NCBI RefSeq assembly: GCF_001889165.1 | Contig: NZ_CP016020.1 | Coordinates: forward strand, 1,462,501-1,526,500 | Reading direction: 5' to 3' | Length of the DNA: 64,000 nucleotides | Source: Bacillus weihaiensis | GTDB lineage: Bacteria > Bacillota > Bacilli > Bacillales > Bacillaceae | In this document: positions 46,024-55,687 of the stretch, piece after piece | How positions within the stretch are numbered: position 1 is the stretch's first letter | How the letters are laid out: every line of letters begins with the position of its first letter | The notes under the pieces: generated by a model | The model's input: the letters and a program-made list of their open reading frames with translations, nothing else | Told to the model about the DNA's origin: nothing | Database searches by the model: none | Made by a program: the position numbers and the translations under genes

Positions 46024-46054
46024 TTGGACACCTTCCTCTCTAATGATATATAAT
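46024..46054 (+). promoter_or_regulatory. Predicted sigma-A promoter of fur
   Basis: TTGGAC and TATAAT separated by 19 bp, 35 bp before the fur start codon. The spacer is longer than ideal. Confidence 0.5.
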
Positions 46055-46089
46055 AGTTTTTGGAACGCGGCGAGGGAGGAAAAGTAGTT

Positions 46090-46551
46090 ATGGAAAACCG
46101 CATTGATCGGATTAAGAAACAGCTGCACTCTGCAAGTTATAAGCTAACTCCGCAGCGTGAAGCGACAGTTCGGGTACTATTAGAGAATGAAGCGGATCAT
46201 TTAAGTGCTGAAGATGTTTATTTACTCGTAAAAGAGAAAGCACCTGAAATCGGTTTAGCAACAGTATATCGAACATTAGAACTTTTGACTGAATTAAAAG
46301 TAGTTGATAAAATAAATTTTGGTGATGGTGTTTCAAGATATGATCTTCGAAAAGAAGGTGCAGCTCATTTCCATCACCATCTTGTATGTATCGAATGTGG
46401 ATCAGTTGCAGAAATTGAAGATGACTTGCTGGAAGATGTAGAAGAAATTGTTGAAAGAGATTTTACATTTAAAATCAAAGATCACCGTCTAACCTTCCAC
46501 GGGATTTGTTCTAAATGTCAAGAAGATGAAGAAAATACTAATGAAGAGTAA
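46090..46551 (+). CDS. fur: Ferric uptake regulator Fur
   Basis: A 153-residue Fe(II)-dependent repressor of iron uptake genes. The winged-helix N-terminal domain (YKLTPQREATVRVLLE, IGLATVYRTLELL) is followed by the dimerisation domain with metal ligands AHFHHHLVCIECG and the second structural zinc pair CSKC near the end, so both CxxC motifs are intact. LATVYRTLELL and HHHLVC distinguish it as a Fur-family regulator; the B. subtilis context supports Fur rather than PerR or Zur. The ATG behind GAGGGAGG is taken. Confidence 0.94.
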   Translation: MENRIDRIKKQLHSASYKLTPQREATVRVLLENEADHLSAEDVYLLVKEKAPEIGLATVYRTLELLTELKVVDKINFGDGVSRYDLRKEGAAHFHHHLVCIECGSVAEIEDDLLEDVEEIVERDFTFKIKDHRLTFHGICSKCQEDEENTNEE

Positions 46552-46556
46552 GTTAG

Positions 46557-46595
46557 AAAACACCGAAGCTTAGAAGGTAAGCTTCGGTGTTTTTT
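46557..46595 (+). terminator. Intrinsic terminator after fur
   Basis: AAAACACCGAAGCTTA pairs with TAAGCTTCGGTGTTTT around a short loop and ends in a T-run, 6 bp beyond the stop. Confidence 0.92.
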
Positions 46596-46972
46596 GCTCC
46601 TTAGAAAAAATGATAAATTGTAGGTTAAGCACTTCGACATCAAGATCCAGCAGGCTGACATTTTGCAACTAGGACCCTGAAGCTTATCTTAGAACGAGAC
46701 CAAGACTTTTTTAGCCTTTGTTCAAGAGAAGAGGAAAGTAGTATATTGTTCTGTTAGTGGGTTTTATGCCTAGCCTGAGCGTCTATTAAGCAAGGTTTCT
46801 CTTTCTTTTATTTGTAAAAAACAGGGGGGATCCATACATACTGCGTGAAAATTACCGAAATGATGTATAAAGTTTGTCCACTTTGGCATATCTTCTAATA
46901 ATCGACCTTGAATGAGGAAAAGTACTTAAAAAGCGGATCACATTTTTATTGTACAAAAAAAGTATTAAAAAG

Positions 46973-47078
46973 GGCTTTCGATGTTAAGTTGTTGCACATT
47001 GCCTTTCGTTACAGGCATTAGGCTTCAAAGGGAAGCGAATGCTTGTAACGGAAATTAACAACCACGAGTAACGGAGCC
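46973..47078. repeat. Palindromic repeat B, second copy
   Basis: About 106 bp that fold on themselves: TTTCGTTACAGGCATT...GGCTTC pairs with GAAGCG-AATGCTTGTAACGGAAA, and the outer parts GGCTTTCG...GTTGTT pair loosely with AACAACC...ACGGAGCC. The right arm is the reverse complement of the left arm of the element at 27161. It lies in the ~560-bp gap between fur and yqzK, whose remainder shows no gene. Confidence 0.7.
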
Positions 47079-47114
47079 AATAAAAAGTATGGTGACAAGG
47101 TATGGAGGGTTAGT

Positions 47115-47342
47115 ATGGTTAGGTGGATAAAAACATTTGTGGATATGATGAAGGTATTTGTCTTGTTTACTGGATTTACGATTTTATTCTATTATGCTAT
47201 CATTTGGGTGAACTTAGAATATCAAGAATTGCACCGATATGATCAGCCGGAGGGGGCTGCATTAAAGGTGACAAAAATGATGAATAATGAAGATGAAAAT
47301 TGGATGAACAGAATCATTTTTTTTCTTGATAATGGGGAGTAG
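47115..47342 (+). CDS. yqzK: YqzK, small membrane protein (DUF4227)
   Basis: A 75-residue protein with one transmembrane helix (MKVFVLFTGFTILFYYAIIWV) and a soluble tail rich in acidic residues (YQELHRYDQPEGAALKVTKMM). It sits between fur and xerD, as YqzK does, and ends 6 bp before xerD, implying coupling. Function unknown. Confidence 0.88.
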   Translation: MVRWIKTFVDMMKVFVLFTGFTILFYYAIIWVNLEYQELHRYDQPEGAALKVTKMMNNEDENWMNRIIFFLDNGE

Positions 47343-47348
47343 AGTAAT

Positions 47349-48242
47349 TTGAAGGATCAAATACAGGATTTTATCCATTACTTAATAGTAGAAAGAGGAT
47401 TATCAACAAATACAATTGTCTCTTATGAGAGGGATTTAAAAAGCTATGAAAAGCACCTAAAAGAAATTCAACAAATCGACTCGTTTAATGACGTGACTCG
47501 CATTCATATTATTCAATTTCTGAAGTCGTTAAAAGAAAGTGGTAAATCAAGCAAAACAATCGCTAGACATACAGCGTCAATTAGGAATATGCATCAATTT
47601 TTATTGAGAGAAAAACAAGCTAATCAAGATCCTTCTGTTATGATTGAATCTCCACAATTAGAACGACATTTACCTAAAATCTTATCGTTACAAGAAGTAG
47701 AGAAATTGTTGGATACTCCTAAGCTAAATACACCATTTGGATACCGTGATAAGGCAATGTTGGAGCTTTTATATGCGACTGGAATTCGAGTGAGTGAAAT
47801 GATTAACTTGAACTTAACAGACGCTCATCTCACAATGGGATTTATTCGTTGTTATGGGAAAGGGAATAAAGAGCGTATTGTTCCGATTGGGAAAACAGCT
47901 ACAGAAGCACTTATGAATTATATTGAAAATGCGAGAGGGAAACTTCTTAATCCGAAGCAGCCGACAGAGGCGCTTTTTGTTAATCATCATGGTAAACGGA
48001 TATCAAGACAAGGATTTTGGAAGAACTTAAAGAAAATCGCTCTGGAAGCAAACATCCAAAATGAATTAACCCCACATACGTTAAGACATTCTTTTGCAAC
48101 ACATTTATTAGAGAATGGAGCCGATTTAAGAGCGGTACAGGAGATGTTAGGTCATGCTGATATTTCAACCACTCAAATCTATACGCATGTGTCGAAGACC
48201 AGATTGAAAGATGTATACAATCAGTTTCACCCAAGAGCATAA
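47349..48242 (+). CDS. xerD: Tyrosine recombinase XerD (RipX)
   Basis: A 297-residue site-specific recombinase that resolves chromosome dimers at dif together with XerC. The N-terminal SAM-like core-binding domain is followed by the catalytic domain, with the full active site: Arg147 (ATGIRVSE), Lys171, His243 and Arg246 ([20 protein letters not shown]), His269 ([14 protein letters not shown]) and nucleophile Tyr278. The TTG start has GGGGAG upstream. Conserved chromosomal context marks it as the housekeeping XerD, not a phage integrase. Confidence 0.95.
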   Translation: MKDQIQDFIHYLIVERGLSTNTIVSYERDLKSYEKHLKEIQQIDSFNDVTRIHIIQFLKSLKESGKSSKTIARHTASIRNMHQFLLREKQANQDPSVMIESPQLERHLPKILSLQEVEKLLDTPKLNTPFGYRDKAMLELLYATGIRVSEMINLNLTDAHLTMGFIRCYGKGNKERIVPIGKTATEALMNYIENARGKLLNPKQPTEALFVNHHGKRISRQGFWKNLKKIALEANIQNELTPHTLRHSFATHLLENGADLRAVQEMLGHADISTTQIYTHVSKTRLKDVYNQFHPRA

Positions 48243-48264
48243 AAGAATTAGTAGAGCAGAAATG

Positions 48265-48295
48265 ACGTATGGTGGTAGACATACGTTGTTTTTTT
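48265..48295 (+). terminator. Terminator after xerD
   Basis: ACGTATG pairs with CATACGT around an 8-nt loop, followed by TGTTTTTTT. Confidence 0.85.
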
Positions 48296-48546
48296 GTCGT
48301 GAATTAGAAGTCCAGTATGAACAAAGTGACTGTCCTACCATGCGTTTTGAAGACTTGATTTGAGTCAAAACTTCATTCAAGAATGTCCTTTAAGATGAAA
48401 GAAGTGATAAACAAGATAGAGGTGTTGATTGTAACCATGTCATGTTTAATAAGGTTTTATAACATCAACAAAGGGTAGAAAGTGAAGAAAGTATATTTGC
48501 TTTGCCTAATCCCCAGATGAATGTAAGTGATTACATAAAATGAGTG

Positions 48547-48560
48547 TAAAACCGATTACA
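48547..48560. promoter_or_regulatory. Candidate cre (CcpA) site upstream of deoB
   Basis: TAAAACCGATTACA differs from TGWAANCGNTNWCA at one position, 164 bp before the deoB start. The remainder of the ~480-bp gap after the xerD terminator shows no gene; the promoter itself was not pinned down. Confidence 0.35.
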
Positions 48561-48723
48561 TTCTTGCTATATCTACTAAAATCATGATAGATATAAGTTG
48601 TCAATCCCTATTTAGAAGTTTATAATTATAGATGTCAGACTTCTGACAAGTTTTATTGTTCGAATGGAAAAATGTTTTCTAAGGTACATTAAGATTTAGA
48701 GGAAAGTCAAAAGGAGGATCCAG

Positions 48724-49908
48724 ATGACAAATTATACATATAAACGTGTTTTTCTTATTGTTTTAGATTCAGTAGGAATTGGTGAAGCACCAGATGCAGA
48801 GAAATTTAATGATGTCGGATCAGACACATTAGGTCATATTGCGGAACATATGGGCGGCTTAAAGATGCCAAATATGGCAAAGTTAGGTCTTAGTAATATT
48901 CGAGAAATAAAAGGAATACCAGTACAAGAAGCACCGCTTGCGTACTACTCGAAAATGCAGGAAGCGTCAAATGGAAAAGATACGATGACAGGTCATTGGG
49001 AAATTATGGGCCTTCATATAGAGAAACCTTTTCGCGTGTTCCCAGATGGATTCCCGCCCGAATTAATAAATGAATTAGAACAAAAATCAGGTAGAAAAAT
49101 TATTGGGAATAAGCCTGCATCAGGAACTGAAATTTTAGATGAACTTGGAAAAGAACATATGGAGACAGGTGACTTAATTGTTTATACGTCAGCTGATTCT
49201 GTACTTCAAATAGCTGCACATGAAGATGTTGTTCCAATTGAGGAATTATATAAGATTTGTGAAATGGCTCGTGAATTAACACTTGATGAAAAATATATGG
49301 TTGGCCGAGTTATTGCCCGACCATTTTTAGGAAAGCCGGGAGAATTTGTCCGTACGCCTAATCGTCACGATTATGCCCTTAAGCCATTTGAGCGAACAGT
49401 TATGAATGAATTAAAAGACAGTGGATATGATGTTCTTTCAATTGGGAAAATTTCTGATATATATGATGGAGAAGGGATTACAAAGTCGCTTCGAACAAAA
49501 TCAAATATGGATGGAATGGATAAGTTAAATGATACTGTTGGAATGGATTTTACTGGTTTAAGCTTCTTAAACTTGGTCGATTTCGATGCGTTATTTGGAC
49601 ACCGTCGTGACCCAGTAGGTTATGGAAAAGCACTAGAAGAGTATGATGAAAGATTAGCGGAAGTACTTGACAAATTAAAAGAAGATGATTTGCTTATTAT
49701 TACAGCGGATCATGGGAATGATCCTGTGCATCATGGAACAGATCATACTAGAGAATTCGTTCCGTTATTAGTTTATAGCAAAAGACTAGGAACTGGACAA
49801 GAGCTTTCTATTAGAGACACGTTTGCCGATATTGGTGCCACAATAGCGGACAACTTTAATGTGAAATTGCCAGCTTACGGAACTAGCTTTTTGTCAGAGT
49901 TGAAATAG
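48724..49908 (+). CDS. deoB: Phosphopentomutase (DeoB/Drm)
   Basis: A 394-residue alkaline-phosphatase-superfamily enzyme interconverting (deoxy)ribose 1- and 5-phosphates. Metal-site and catalytic segments are [17 protein letters not shown] (Asp), [13 protein letters not shown] (the phosphorylated Thr region), [14 protein letters not shown] and [19 protein letters not shown]. It feeds the products of the two following phosphorylases into the pentose phosphate pathway. AAGGAGG lies upstream of the ATG. Confidence 0.96.
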   Translation: MTNYTYKRVFLIVLDSVGIGEAPDAEKFNDVGSDTLGHIAEHMGGLKMPNMAKLGLSNIREIKGIPVQEAPLAYYSKMQEASNGKDTMTGHWEIMGLHIEKPFRVFPDGFPPELINELEQKSGRKIIGNKPASGTEILDELGKEHMETGDLIVYTSADSVLQIAAHEDVVPIEELYKICEMARELTLDEKYMVGRVIARPFLGKPGEFVRTPNRHDYALKPFERTVMNELKDSGYDVLSIGKISDIYDGEGITKSLRTKSNMDGMDKLNDTVGMDFTGLSFLNLVDFDALFGHRRDPVGYGKALEEYDERLAEVLDKLKEDDLLIITADHGNDPVHHGTDHTREFVPLLVYSKRLGTGQELSIRDTFADIGATIADNFNVKLPAYGTSFLSELK

Positions 49909-49921
49909 GAGGAGTAGAAGG

Positions 49922-50746
49922 ATGAATTACGAGAGTATAAAAGAAGCTGCATCGTTTTTAAAGGGAAGGTATGCAAACGTCCCGACAATTGGGTTAATCT
50001 TAGGATCTGGATTAGGTGTATTAGCTGAGGAGATTCAAAATCCAGTGAAAATACCTTATGGTGATATTCCTCATTTTCCTGTTTCGACAGTTGAAGGTCA
50101 TGCAGGTCAACTAGTTTTTGGAACATTAAATGGAGCGAATGTAGTGGCCATGCAAGGTCGTTTTCATTTTTACGAGGGATATAGCTTGGAAAAGGTTACT
50201 TCGCCTGTAAGAGTAATGAAAGAACTAGGTGTTGAGACACTACTTGTTACAAATGCAGCTGGTGGAATTAATGAAGCATTTGAGGCAGGAGACTTAATGC
50301 TGATTTCAGACCATATTAATAATATGGGAACAAATCCTTTGATTGGTCCAAATGACTCAAATCTTGGAGTGCGTTTCCCTGATATGTCTGAAGCGTATGA
50401 TAAAAAGTATAGAGAGCTTGCTAAGCAGGTTGCAAAAGAGCTAGATATCCAAATTAAGGAAGGTGTTTATGTTGGGAATACTGGTCCAACATATGAAACA
50501 CCGGCAGAGGTACGTGCATTAAGTACAATGGGTGGAGATGCTGTTGGAATGTCAACAGTACCAGAAGTAATTGTCGCAAAGCATGCAGGCTTAAAGGTTC
50601 TTGGTATCTCTTGTATTTCCAATATGGCAGCTGGTATTTTGGACCAACCTTTATCGCATGATGAAGTAATAGAAACAACGGAAAAAGTACGAGCTAACTT
50701 TTTATCTTTTGTAAAAAATATTGTGGGAAAAATTCACTCTAACTAA
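49922..50746 (+). CDS. pupG: Purine nucleoside phosphorylase (PupG/PunA)
   Basis: A 274-residue type II (trimeric) purine nucleoside phosphorylase. It has [14 protein letters not shown], the phosphate-binding [34 protein letters not shown] and [16 protein letters not shown] with the purine-site Glu/Asn later ([11 protein letters not shown]). It converts guanosine/inosine and phosphate to base and ribose 1-phosphate, which DeoB isomerises. It begins 13 bp after deoB. Confidence 0.95.
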   Translation: MNYESIKEAASFLKGRYANVPTIGLILGSGLGVLAEEIQNPVKIPYGDIPHFPVSTVEGHAGQLVFGTLNGANVVAMQGRFHFYEGYSLEKVTSPVRVMKELGVETLLVTNAAGGINEAFEAGDLMLISDHINNMGTNPLIGPNDSNLGVRFPDMSEAYDKKYRELAKQVAKELDIQIKEGVYVGNTGPTYETPAEVRALSTMGGDAVGMSTVPEVIVAKHAGLKVLGISCISNMAAGILDQPLSHDEVIETTEKVRANFLSFVKNIVGKIHSN

Positions 50747-50768
50747 ACAAAAAAAGGTGCGATCTGAC

Positions 50769-52070
50769 ATGAGAATGGTTGACTTAATCCAAAAAAAGAG
50801 AGACGGACTTGAATTAACAAAAGAAGAGATTCAATTTATTATTAAAGGCTATACGTCAGGTGACATTCCAGATTATCAAATGAGCGCTTTTACAATGGCT
50901 ATTTTCTTTCAAGGCATGACAGATAATGAGCGTGCTGAATTAACTATGGCGATGGTATATTCAGGAGACACCATTGATTTAAGTGAAATCAAAGGAATAA
51001 AAGTAGATAAACATAGTACAGGTGGGGTTGGTGATACGACAACACTTGTATTAGGTCCTCTTGTGGCATCAGTAGGTGTTCCTGTCGCGAAAATGTCTGG
51101 ACGTGGATTAGGACATACAGGAGGTACAATTGATAAGCTAGAAGCTGTACCAGGATTTCATGTGGAAATTGAAAATAATCAATTTATTGATTTAGTAAAC
51201 AAAAATAAAGTAGCTGTTATTGGCCAAAGTGGAAATTTAACACCGGCAGATAAAAAACTATACTCATTACGTGATGTAACAGCGACAGTCAACAGTATAC
51301 CTCTTATTGCAAGTTCCATTATGAGTAAAAAAATAGCTGCAGGAGCAGATGCGATTGTATTAGATGTGAAAACAGGTGCAGGAGCATTTATGAAAGATTT
51401 AGAGGAATCAAAAGCTCTTGCAAAAGCAATGGTAGATATCGGGAACCTAGTTGGAAGAAGAACGATGGCAGTAATCTCTGATATGAGTCAGCCTTTAGGA
51501 TATGCAATCGGGAATGCCCTTGAGGTTAAAGAAGCGATAGAGACTTTAAGTGGTAAAGGACCAAAAGACTTGGAAGAGCTCTGTCTCGTATTAGGAAGCT
51601 ACATGGTTCTGTTAGCAAAAAAAGCGGATACATTAGAAGAGGCGCGCACGCTTCTTACTGAATCTATTAGTAGTGGAAAAGCGCTTGAAACAATGAAAAC
51701 CTTCTTAGAAGCACAAGGTGGAGATTCTTCTGTTGTAGACAACCCAGGAAGTCTCCCTCAAGCAAAATTTGTAATGGAGCTTGAAGCCAAACAAGATGGA
51801 TATGTTTCAGAAATTATCGCTGATTCTGTAGGTACTGCCGCTATGCTATTAGGAGCAGGAAGAGCTACAAAGGAATCCGAAATTGATTTAGCGGTTGGGT
51901 TAGTATTAAACAAAAAAATTGGAGACGAAGTAAAACAAGGAGAGTCACTTGCAACCATTTACAGTAATCAAGAGGATGTAAAGGCTGTAAAAGAAAAGTT
52001 ATATGAAAGTATAAAAGTTACAAGTGCTCGTGTTGAAGCTCCTAAATTAATTTATGCAACAGTAGAATAA
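50769..52070 (+). CDS. pdp: Pyrimidine-nucleoside phosphorylase (Pdp)
   Basis: A 433-residue enzyme cleaving uridine/thymidine with phosphate. N-terminal helical domain ([21 protein letters not shown]), the glycine-rich phosphate site [38 protein letters not shown] and a C-terminal domain with GYVSEI...LGAGRATKE. The ATG with AAAAAAGGTGCG upstream gives the family length. It lies 22 bp after pupG, making a three-gene nucleoside-salvage unit; in B. subtilis pdp is elsewhere (dra-nupC-pdp). Confidence 0.94.
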   Translation: MRMVDLIQKKRDGLELTKEEIQFIIKGYTSGDIPDYQMSAFTMAIFFQGMTDNERAELTMAMVYSGDTIDLSEIKGIKVDKHSTGGVGDTTTLVLGPLVASVGVPVAKMSGRGLGHTGGTIDKLEAVPGFHVEIENNQFIDLVNKNKVAVIGQSGNLTPADKKLYSLRDVTATVNSIPLIASSIMSKKIAAGADAIVLDVKTGAGAFMKDLEESKALAKAMVDIGNLVGRRTMAVISDMSQPLGYAIGNALEVKEAIETLSGKGPKDLEELCLVLGSYMVLLAKKADTLEEARTLLTESISSGKALETMKTFLEAQGGDSSVVDNPGSLPQAKFVMELEAKQDGYVSEIIADSVGTAAMLLGAGRATKESEIDLAVGLVLNKKIGDEVKQGESLATIYSNQEDVKAVKEKLYESIKVTSARVEAPKLIYATVE

Positions 52071-52082
52071 CCGAATCAAAGT

Positions 52083-52210
52083 GAAAGAGGCTTGGACAGA
52101 AGTGCCTGGCACCTTATCGTAACAACTATATGTTCGCACAGATTTATCTTGTGCACACAATAGATTGTAGCGGAGGTACCTGGCACTTTGTTTTTTTCCT
52201 ACCTCTTTTT
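52083..52210. repeat. Palindromic dispersed repeat A, copy 3
   Basis: About 128 bp with the same order as copies 1 and 2: AAAGAGGCTTGGACA ... GTGCCTGGCACC ... TATGTTCGCAC ... GTGCACACAAT ... TACCTGGCAC ... TTCCTACCTCTTT. It begins 12 bp after the pdp stop, and its hairpin with flanking T-runs may terminate the nucleoside operon. The remaining gap to dacF holds only the sigma-F-type promoter. Confidence 0.8.
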
Positions 52211-52452
52211 AGTTCTTGCTTAGGAAATGATAAAATGCATGGATTGTGGATAAGTGCCTCTACATCTAGCCCCAGAAGTCTACCTTTAGCAAAAAAGTCA
52301 GGTGCCTAGCTTTCAAAGAAAAGAAGAGCAAGTGCAGCTTTTGCAACTAACGCCCATTTAGATAGCCTCGAGGATCATACAAGCTTTGCATACACCAAAA
52401 TACATTCCTTTCATTGTAATAAAGAATGAAGAAAATTTCTGTAAAAATATTA

Positions 52453-52481
52453 GTATAATTTCCCTTCTGCTGGAAAAAATG
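52453..52481 (+). promoter_or_regulatory. Candidate sigma-F promoter of dacF
   Basis: GTATA, 14 bp, then GGAAAAAATG. This fits the sigma-F pattern GYWTA-N15-GGNRANANTW, with a one-base shorter spacer and one mismatch. It is placed 30 bp before dacF, a known sigma-F target in B. subtilis. Confidence 0.55.
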
Positions 52482-52510
52482 GAAAGTATAAAGAATGGAG
52501 GGCTTATGAA

Positions 52511-53674
52511 ATGAAACGAATATTTTCGTGTTTGACAATCATAATGATGCTTACTTCTGTAGCACCAATGGCATTTGCCGAAGAATCAAAATCAGTTGAA
52601 CTTGCAGATAAAGCGAAGTCTGCTGTCTTAATTGAGCGAGATACTGGAACGATCTTGTACGATAAAAACAGTGATGAAAAACTTCCTCCAGCAAGTATGA
52701 CAAAAATTATGACAATGCTCTTAATCATGGAGGCAATTGAAAACAACCAAATTACTTGGACTGAAAAAGTTCGTACAAGTGAATACGCTGCTTCTATGGG
52801 AGGATCTCAAATCTTCTTAGAGCCAGGTGAAGAAATGACAGTTGAAGAGATGCTTAAAGGGATTGCTATTGGTTCTGGAAATGATGCATCTGTTGCTATG
52901 GCAGAGAAAATTGCGGGATCTGCAGAAGAATTTGTCAATATGATGAATAAAAAGGTTGATGAGCTAGGCTTGGAAAATACTCATTTCAAAAATCCAACGG
53001 GTTTACCTGAGCCTGATCATTACAGTTCAGCACATGATATGGCCGTGATGGCTAAGGAGTTATTGAAATTTGAAGAAATCACAAATTTCACTGGTAAATA
53101 CGAAGATTATTTAAGAGAAGGTACAGATAAGAAATTTTGGTTAGTTAATACAAATCGACTTGTTAAATTCTACGAAGGTGTAGATGGTGTGAAAACAGGC
53201 TTTACGAATGAAGCGAAATATTGTTTAACTGCAACAGCGAAAATAGATAATATGCGTGTCATTGCTGTAGTATTTGGTGCAGAAACACCTAAGGATCGAA
53301 ACTTACAAGTCACTAAAATGTTGGATTACGCCTTTAGTCAATATCAATCACACCCACTTTTTGAGAAGGATCATGTTTTATCAAAGGTGAAAGTCAGTAA
53401 GGGTAGCGAAAAAGAAGTGAACTTAATGACTTCAGAGCCAATCTCAATCCTTACAAAAAAAGGTGAAAAGACCGATGATGTAACACAAGAGATTGTGATG
53501 AAAAAAGATGTTCAAGCTCCAGTGAAAAAAGGAGATGAATTAGGATCTCTCCAACTAATGAAGGATGAGAAAGTAATTGCAGAAAGTAAGCTTGTAGCAG
53601 AGCAAAATGTAGAAGAAGCAAGCTGGTGGCAATTGTTTAAACGTGTGATGGGGAATTTTACGAAATCTAGCTAA
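52511..53674 (+). CDS. dacF: D-alanyl-D-alanine carboxypeptidase DacF
   Basis: A 387-residue class A-type low-molecular-weight penicillin-binding protein (PBP5 family, peptidase S11). It has a signal peptide ending near AFA, the SxxK motif ASMTK (Ser62, Lys65), SGN in IGSGNDAS, and KTG in GVKTGFT. The C-terminal domain ends in an amphipathic membrane anchor (SWWQLFKRVMGNF). It trims pentapeptide side chains in forespore peptidoglycan. It is immediately upstream of spoIIAA, as in B. subtilis. Confidence 0.95.
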   Translation: MKRIFSCLTIIMMLTSVAPMAFAEESKSVELADKAKSAVLIERDTGTILYDKNSDEKLPPASMTKIMTMLLIMEAIENNQITWTEKVRTSEYAASMGGSQIFLEPGEEMTVEEMLKGIAIGSGNDASVAMAEKIAGSAEEFVNMMNKKVDELGLENTHFKNPTGLPEPDHYSSAHDMAVMAKELLKFEEITNFTGKYEDYLREGTDKKFWLVNTNRLVKFYEGVDGVKTGFTNEAKYCLTATAKIDNMRVIAVVFGAETPKDRNLQVTKMLDYAFSQYQSHPLFEKDHVLSKVKVSKGSEKEVNLMTSEPISILTKKGEKTDDVTQEIVMKKDVQAPVKKGDELGSLQLMKDEKVIAESKLVAEQNVEEASWWQLFKRVMGNFTKSS

Positions 53675-53706
53675 TGTTGACGAATAGGCACTAGTTTTGT
53701 CATGGA

Positions 53707-53734
53707 GCAGGAAAATGAAGGCTCAATAAAGAAA
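53707..53734 (+). promoter_or_regulatory. Candidate sigma-H promoter of the spoIIA operon
   Basis: GCAGGAAAA matches the sigma-H -35 pattern RNAGGAWWW; 12 bp later AAAGAAA matches RNNGAAT except the last base. It lies between dacF and spoIIAA, where the B. subtilis operon has its sigma-H promoter. Confidence 0.6.
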
Positions 53735-53769
53735 GACTCTTTATCCAGAATTTAAGGAGGGGTCAAACC

Positions 53770-54123
53770 TTGAGTCTTGCAATTGAACTTGATGTAAAAA
53801 AATCAGTATTGTGTATTCGACTCTCAGGTGAACTTGATCATCATGCAGCAGAAGAATTACGTGAAAAGGTGACGGAAACTCTTGCAGCGAAACAAGTTCA
53901 ACATATTGTATTAAATTTAGAGAAACTATCATTTATGGATAGCTCTGGCTTGGGTGTCATTTTAGGAAGATATAAACAAATTAAAGCGATGGGTGGAGAG
54001 ATGGTAGTCTGTGCCATTTCACCAGCTGTTAAACGTTTGTTTGATATGTCAGGCTTGTTTAAGATTATTCGATTAGAGGATAACGAAGATCGTGCCCTTG
54101 AAAAGCTGGGGGTGGCATCATGA
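53770..54123 (+). CDS. spoIIAA: Anti-sigma-F factor antagonist SpoIIAA
   Basis: A 117-residue STAS-domain protein. The phosphorylation site is Ser58 in [13 protein letters not shown]. Dephosphorylated SpoIIAA binds SpoIIAB and frees sigma-F in the forespore. The TTG start follows AAGGAGGGG. The stop codon overlaps the start of spoIIAB by 4 bases. Confidence 0.97.
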   Translation: MSLAIELDVKKSVLCIRLSGELDHHAAEELREKVTETLAAKQVQHIVLNLEKLSFMDSSGLGVILGRYKQIKAMGGEMVVCAISPAVKRLFDMSGLFKIIRLEDNEDRALEKLGVAS

Positions 54124-54560
54124 AGAATGAGATGAATCTTCAATTCTCGGCTCTAAGTCAGAATGAATCATTTGCAAGGGTCACTGTCGCATCCTTTATA
54201 GCGCAGTTAGATCCAACTATGGATGAATTAACGGAAATTAAGACGGTAGTCTCTGAGGCTGTGACGAATGCCATTATTCACGGATATGAAAATGATCCAA
54301 ATGGTATTGTTTATATTTCTGTCACACTAGAAGACGGTGTTGTTAGTCTTACAATTAAAGATGAAGGTATTGGCATTTCTGATGTTGATGAAGCAAGACA
54401 ACCACTTTACACAACGAAACCAGAATTAGAACGATCAGGAATGGGCTTTACCATTATGGAAAATTTCATGGATGAATGTAGTGTTCAATCATCTGCAACA
54501 AGTGGAACGACTGTTAAAATGACAAAACATTTAACAAAAAGTAAAGCTTTATGCAATTAA
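54120..54560 (+). CDS. spoIIAB: Anti-sigma-F factor/kinase SpoIIAB
   Basis: A 146-residue GHKL-type serine kinase and anti-sigma factor. N-box [15 protein letters not shown]1 box [10 protein letters not shown] and G2 box [15 protein letters not shown] are present. It holds sigma-F inactive and phosphorylates SpoIIAA. It overlaps spoIIAA by ATGA and is followed 13 bp later by sigF. Confidence 0.97.
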   Translation: MKNEMNLQFSALSQNESFARVTVASFIAQLDPTMDELTEIKTVVSEAVTNAIIHGYENDPNGIVYISVTLEDGVVSLTIKDEGIGISDVDEARQPLYTTKPELERSGMGFTIMENFMDECSVQSSATSGTTVKMTKHLTKSKALCN

Positions 54561-54573
54561 AGGGAGACTTGCT

Positions 54574-55332
54574 ATGGATGTGGAGGTCAAGAACGATCAG
54601 ACAAATACTCAGTTAAAAGATCATGAAGTGAAAGAACTAATTCGTCGAAGTCAAGAAGGGGATCAAGAGGCGCGAGATTTAATTATTCAAAAGAATATGA
54701 GGCTCGTTTGGTCTGTTGTCCAACGGTTTTTAAATCGCGGATATGAACCAGATGATTTATTCCAAATTGGGAGTATAGGGTTGCTTAAATCAGTTGATAA
54801 ATTTGATTTATCCTATGATGTAAGATTTTCCACCTATGCAGTTCCGATGATTATTGGGGAAATACAAAGGTTTATACGTGATGATGGAACAGTTAAAGTT
54901 AGCCGATCCCTGAAAGAATTAGGTAACAAAATTCGTCGAGCACGTGACGAGTTGTCCAAAAAATTGGGGAAAGTTCCTACAGTTGCAGAAATAGCTAGTC
55001 ATCTAGAAATATCTCCCGAAGAAGTTGTTCTTGCACAGGAAGCAGTTAGAGCCCCTTCGTCAATACATGAAACTGTTTATGAAAATGATGGTGACCCTAT
55101 TACATTGTTAGATCAAATTGCTGACAATAATGAAACAAAATGGTTTGATAAAATTGTACTGAAAGATGCTATTCGAGATCTTGATGAAAGAGAAAGGCTT
55201 ATTGTGTTCTTAAGATATTATAAGGATCAGACACAATCAGAAGTGGCAGATCGATTAGGGATCTCACAAGTCCAAGTATCTAGGCTTGAAAAAAAGATCT
55301 TACAGCAAATGAAAGAGCGAATGAATCAATGA
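54574..55332 (+). CDS. sigF: RNA polymerase sigma factor sigma-F
   Basis: A 252-residue sporulation sigma factor with region 2 (NMRLVWSVVQRFLNRGYEPDDLFQIGSIGLLKSVDKFD, then FSTYAVPMIIGEIQRFIRDDG), region 3 (VPTVAEIASHLEISPEEV) and region 4 helix-turn-helix (QSEVADRLGISQVQVSRLEKKIL). It directs early forespore transcription. Gene order dacF-spoIIAA-spoIIAB-sigF-spoVA matches B. subtilis. Confidence 0.97.
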   Translation: MDVEVKNDQTNTQLKDHEVKELIRRSQEGDQEARDLIIQKNMRLVWSVVQRFLNRGYEPDDLFQIGSIGLLKSVDKFDLSYDVRFSTYAVPMIIGEIQRFIRDDGTVKVSRSLKELGNKIRRARDELSKKLGKVPTVAEIASHLEISPEEVVLAQEAVRAPSSIHETVYENDGDPITLLDQIADNNETKWFDKIVLKDAIRDLDERERLIVFLRYYKDQTQSEVADRLGISQVQVSRLEKKILQQMKERMNQ

Positions 55333-55469
55333 TTAAGCTTGTTCAGTATGGTTATTGAAATGAGACTCAAGTAGCTTAAGAAGGTAAGAAGATATTAATT
55401 AAATTTCACCTACCACTTTTTTTGCTGCAAGCTCACAACACATATAGATTGATGGAGATAAAAACTTAT

Positions 55470-55523
55470 AAAAGACAACTTCTTTACTATCAGGCAACTG
55501 ATGTAAGGAAGTTGTCTTTTTTG
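55470..55523 (+). terminator. Terminator after the spoIIA operon
   Basis: AAAAGACAACTTC...TTTAC pairs with GTAA.GGAAGTTGTCTTTT across a 15-nt loop and ends in TTTTTTG. Confidence 0.88.
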
Positions 55524-55597
55524 TATGCAACTAAAACATTTACTTTCACCAGGGATAGTCGTTTCCTTTGGTAATTAATGGACTTGTTGGCTAATTA

Positions 55598-55627
55598 GTA
55601 TGATTGATTTTGTGCCAATGCATACTA
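55598..55627 (+). promoter_or_regulatory. Sigma-G promoter of the spoVA operon
   Basis: GTATG, exactly 18 bp, then CATACTA, an essentially perfect match to the forespore sigma-G pattern GHATR-N18-CATNNTA, 61 bp before spoVAA. Confidence 0.8.
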
Positions 55628-55687
55628 CTTATACGAACACATTATTTTAACTCAAATGAAAAATCAATCGATAGGAAGTGATTCTTG

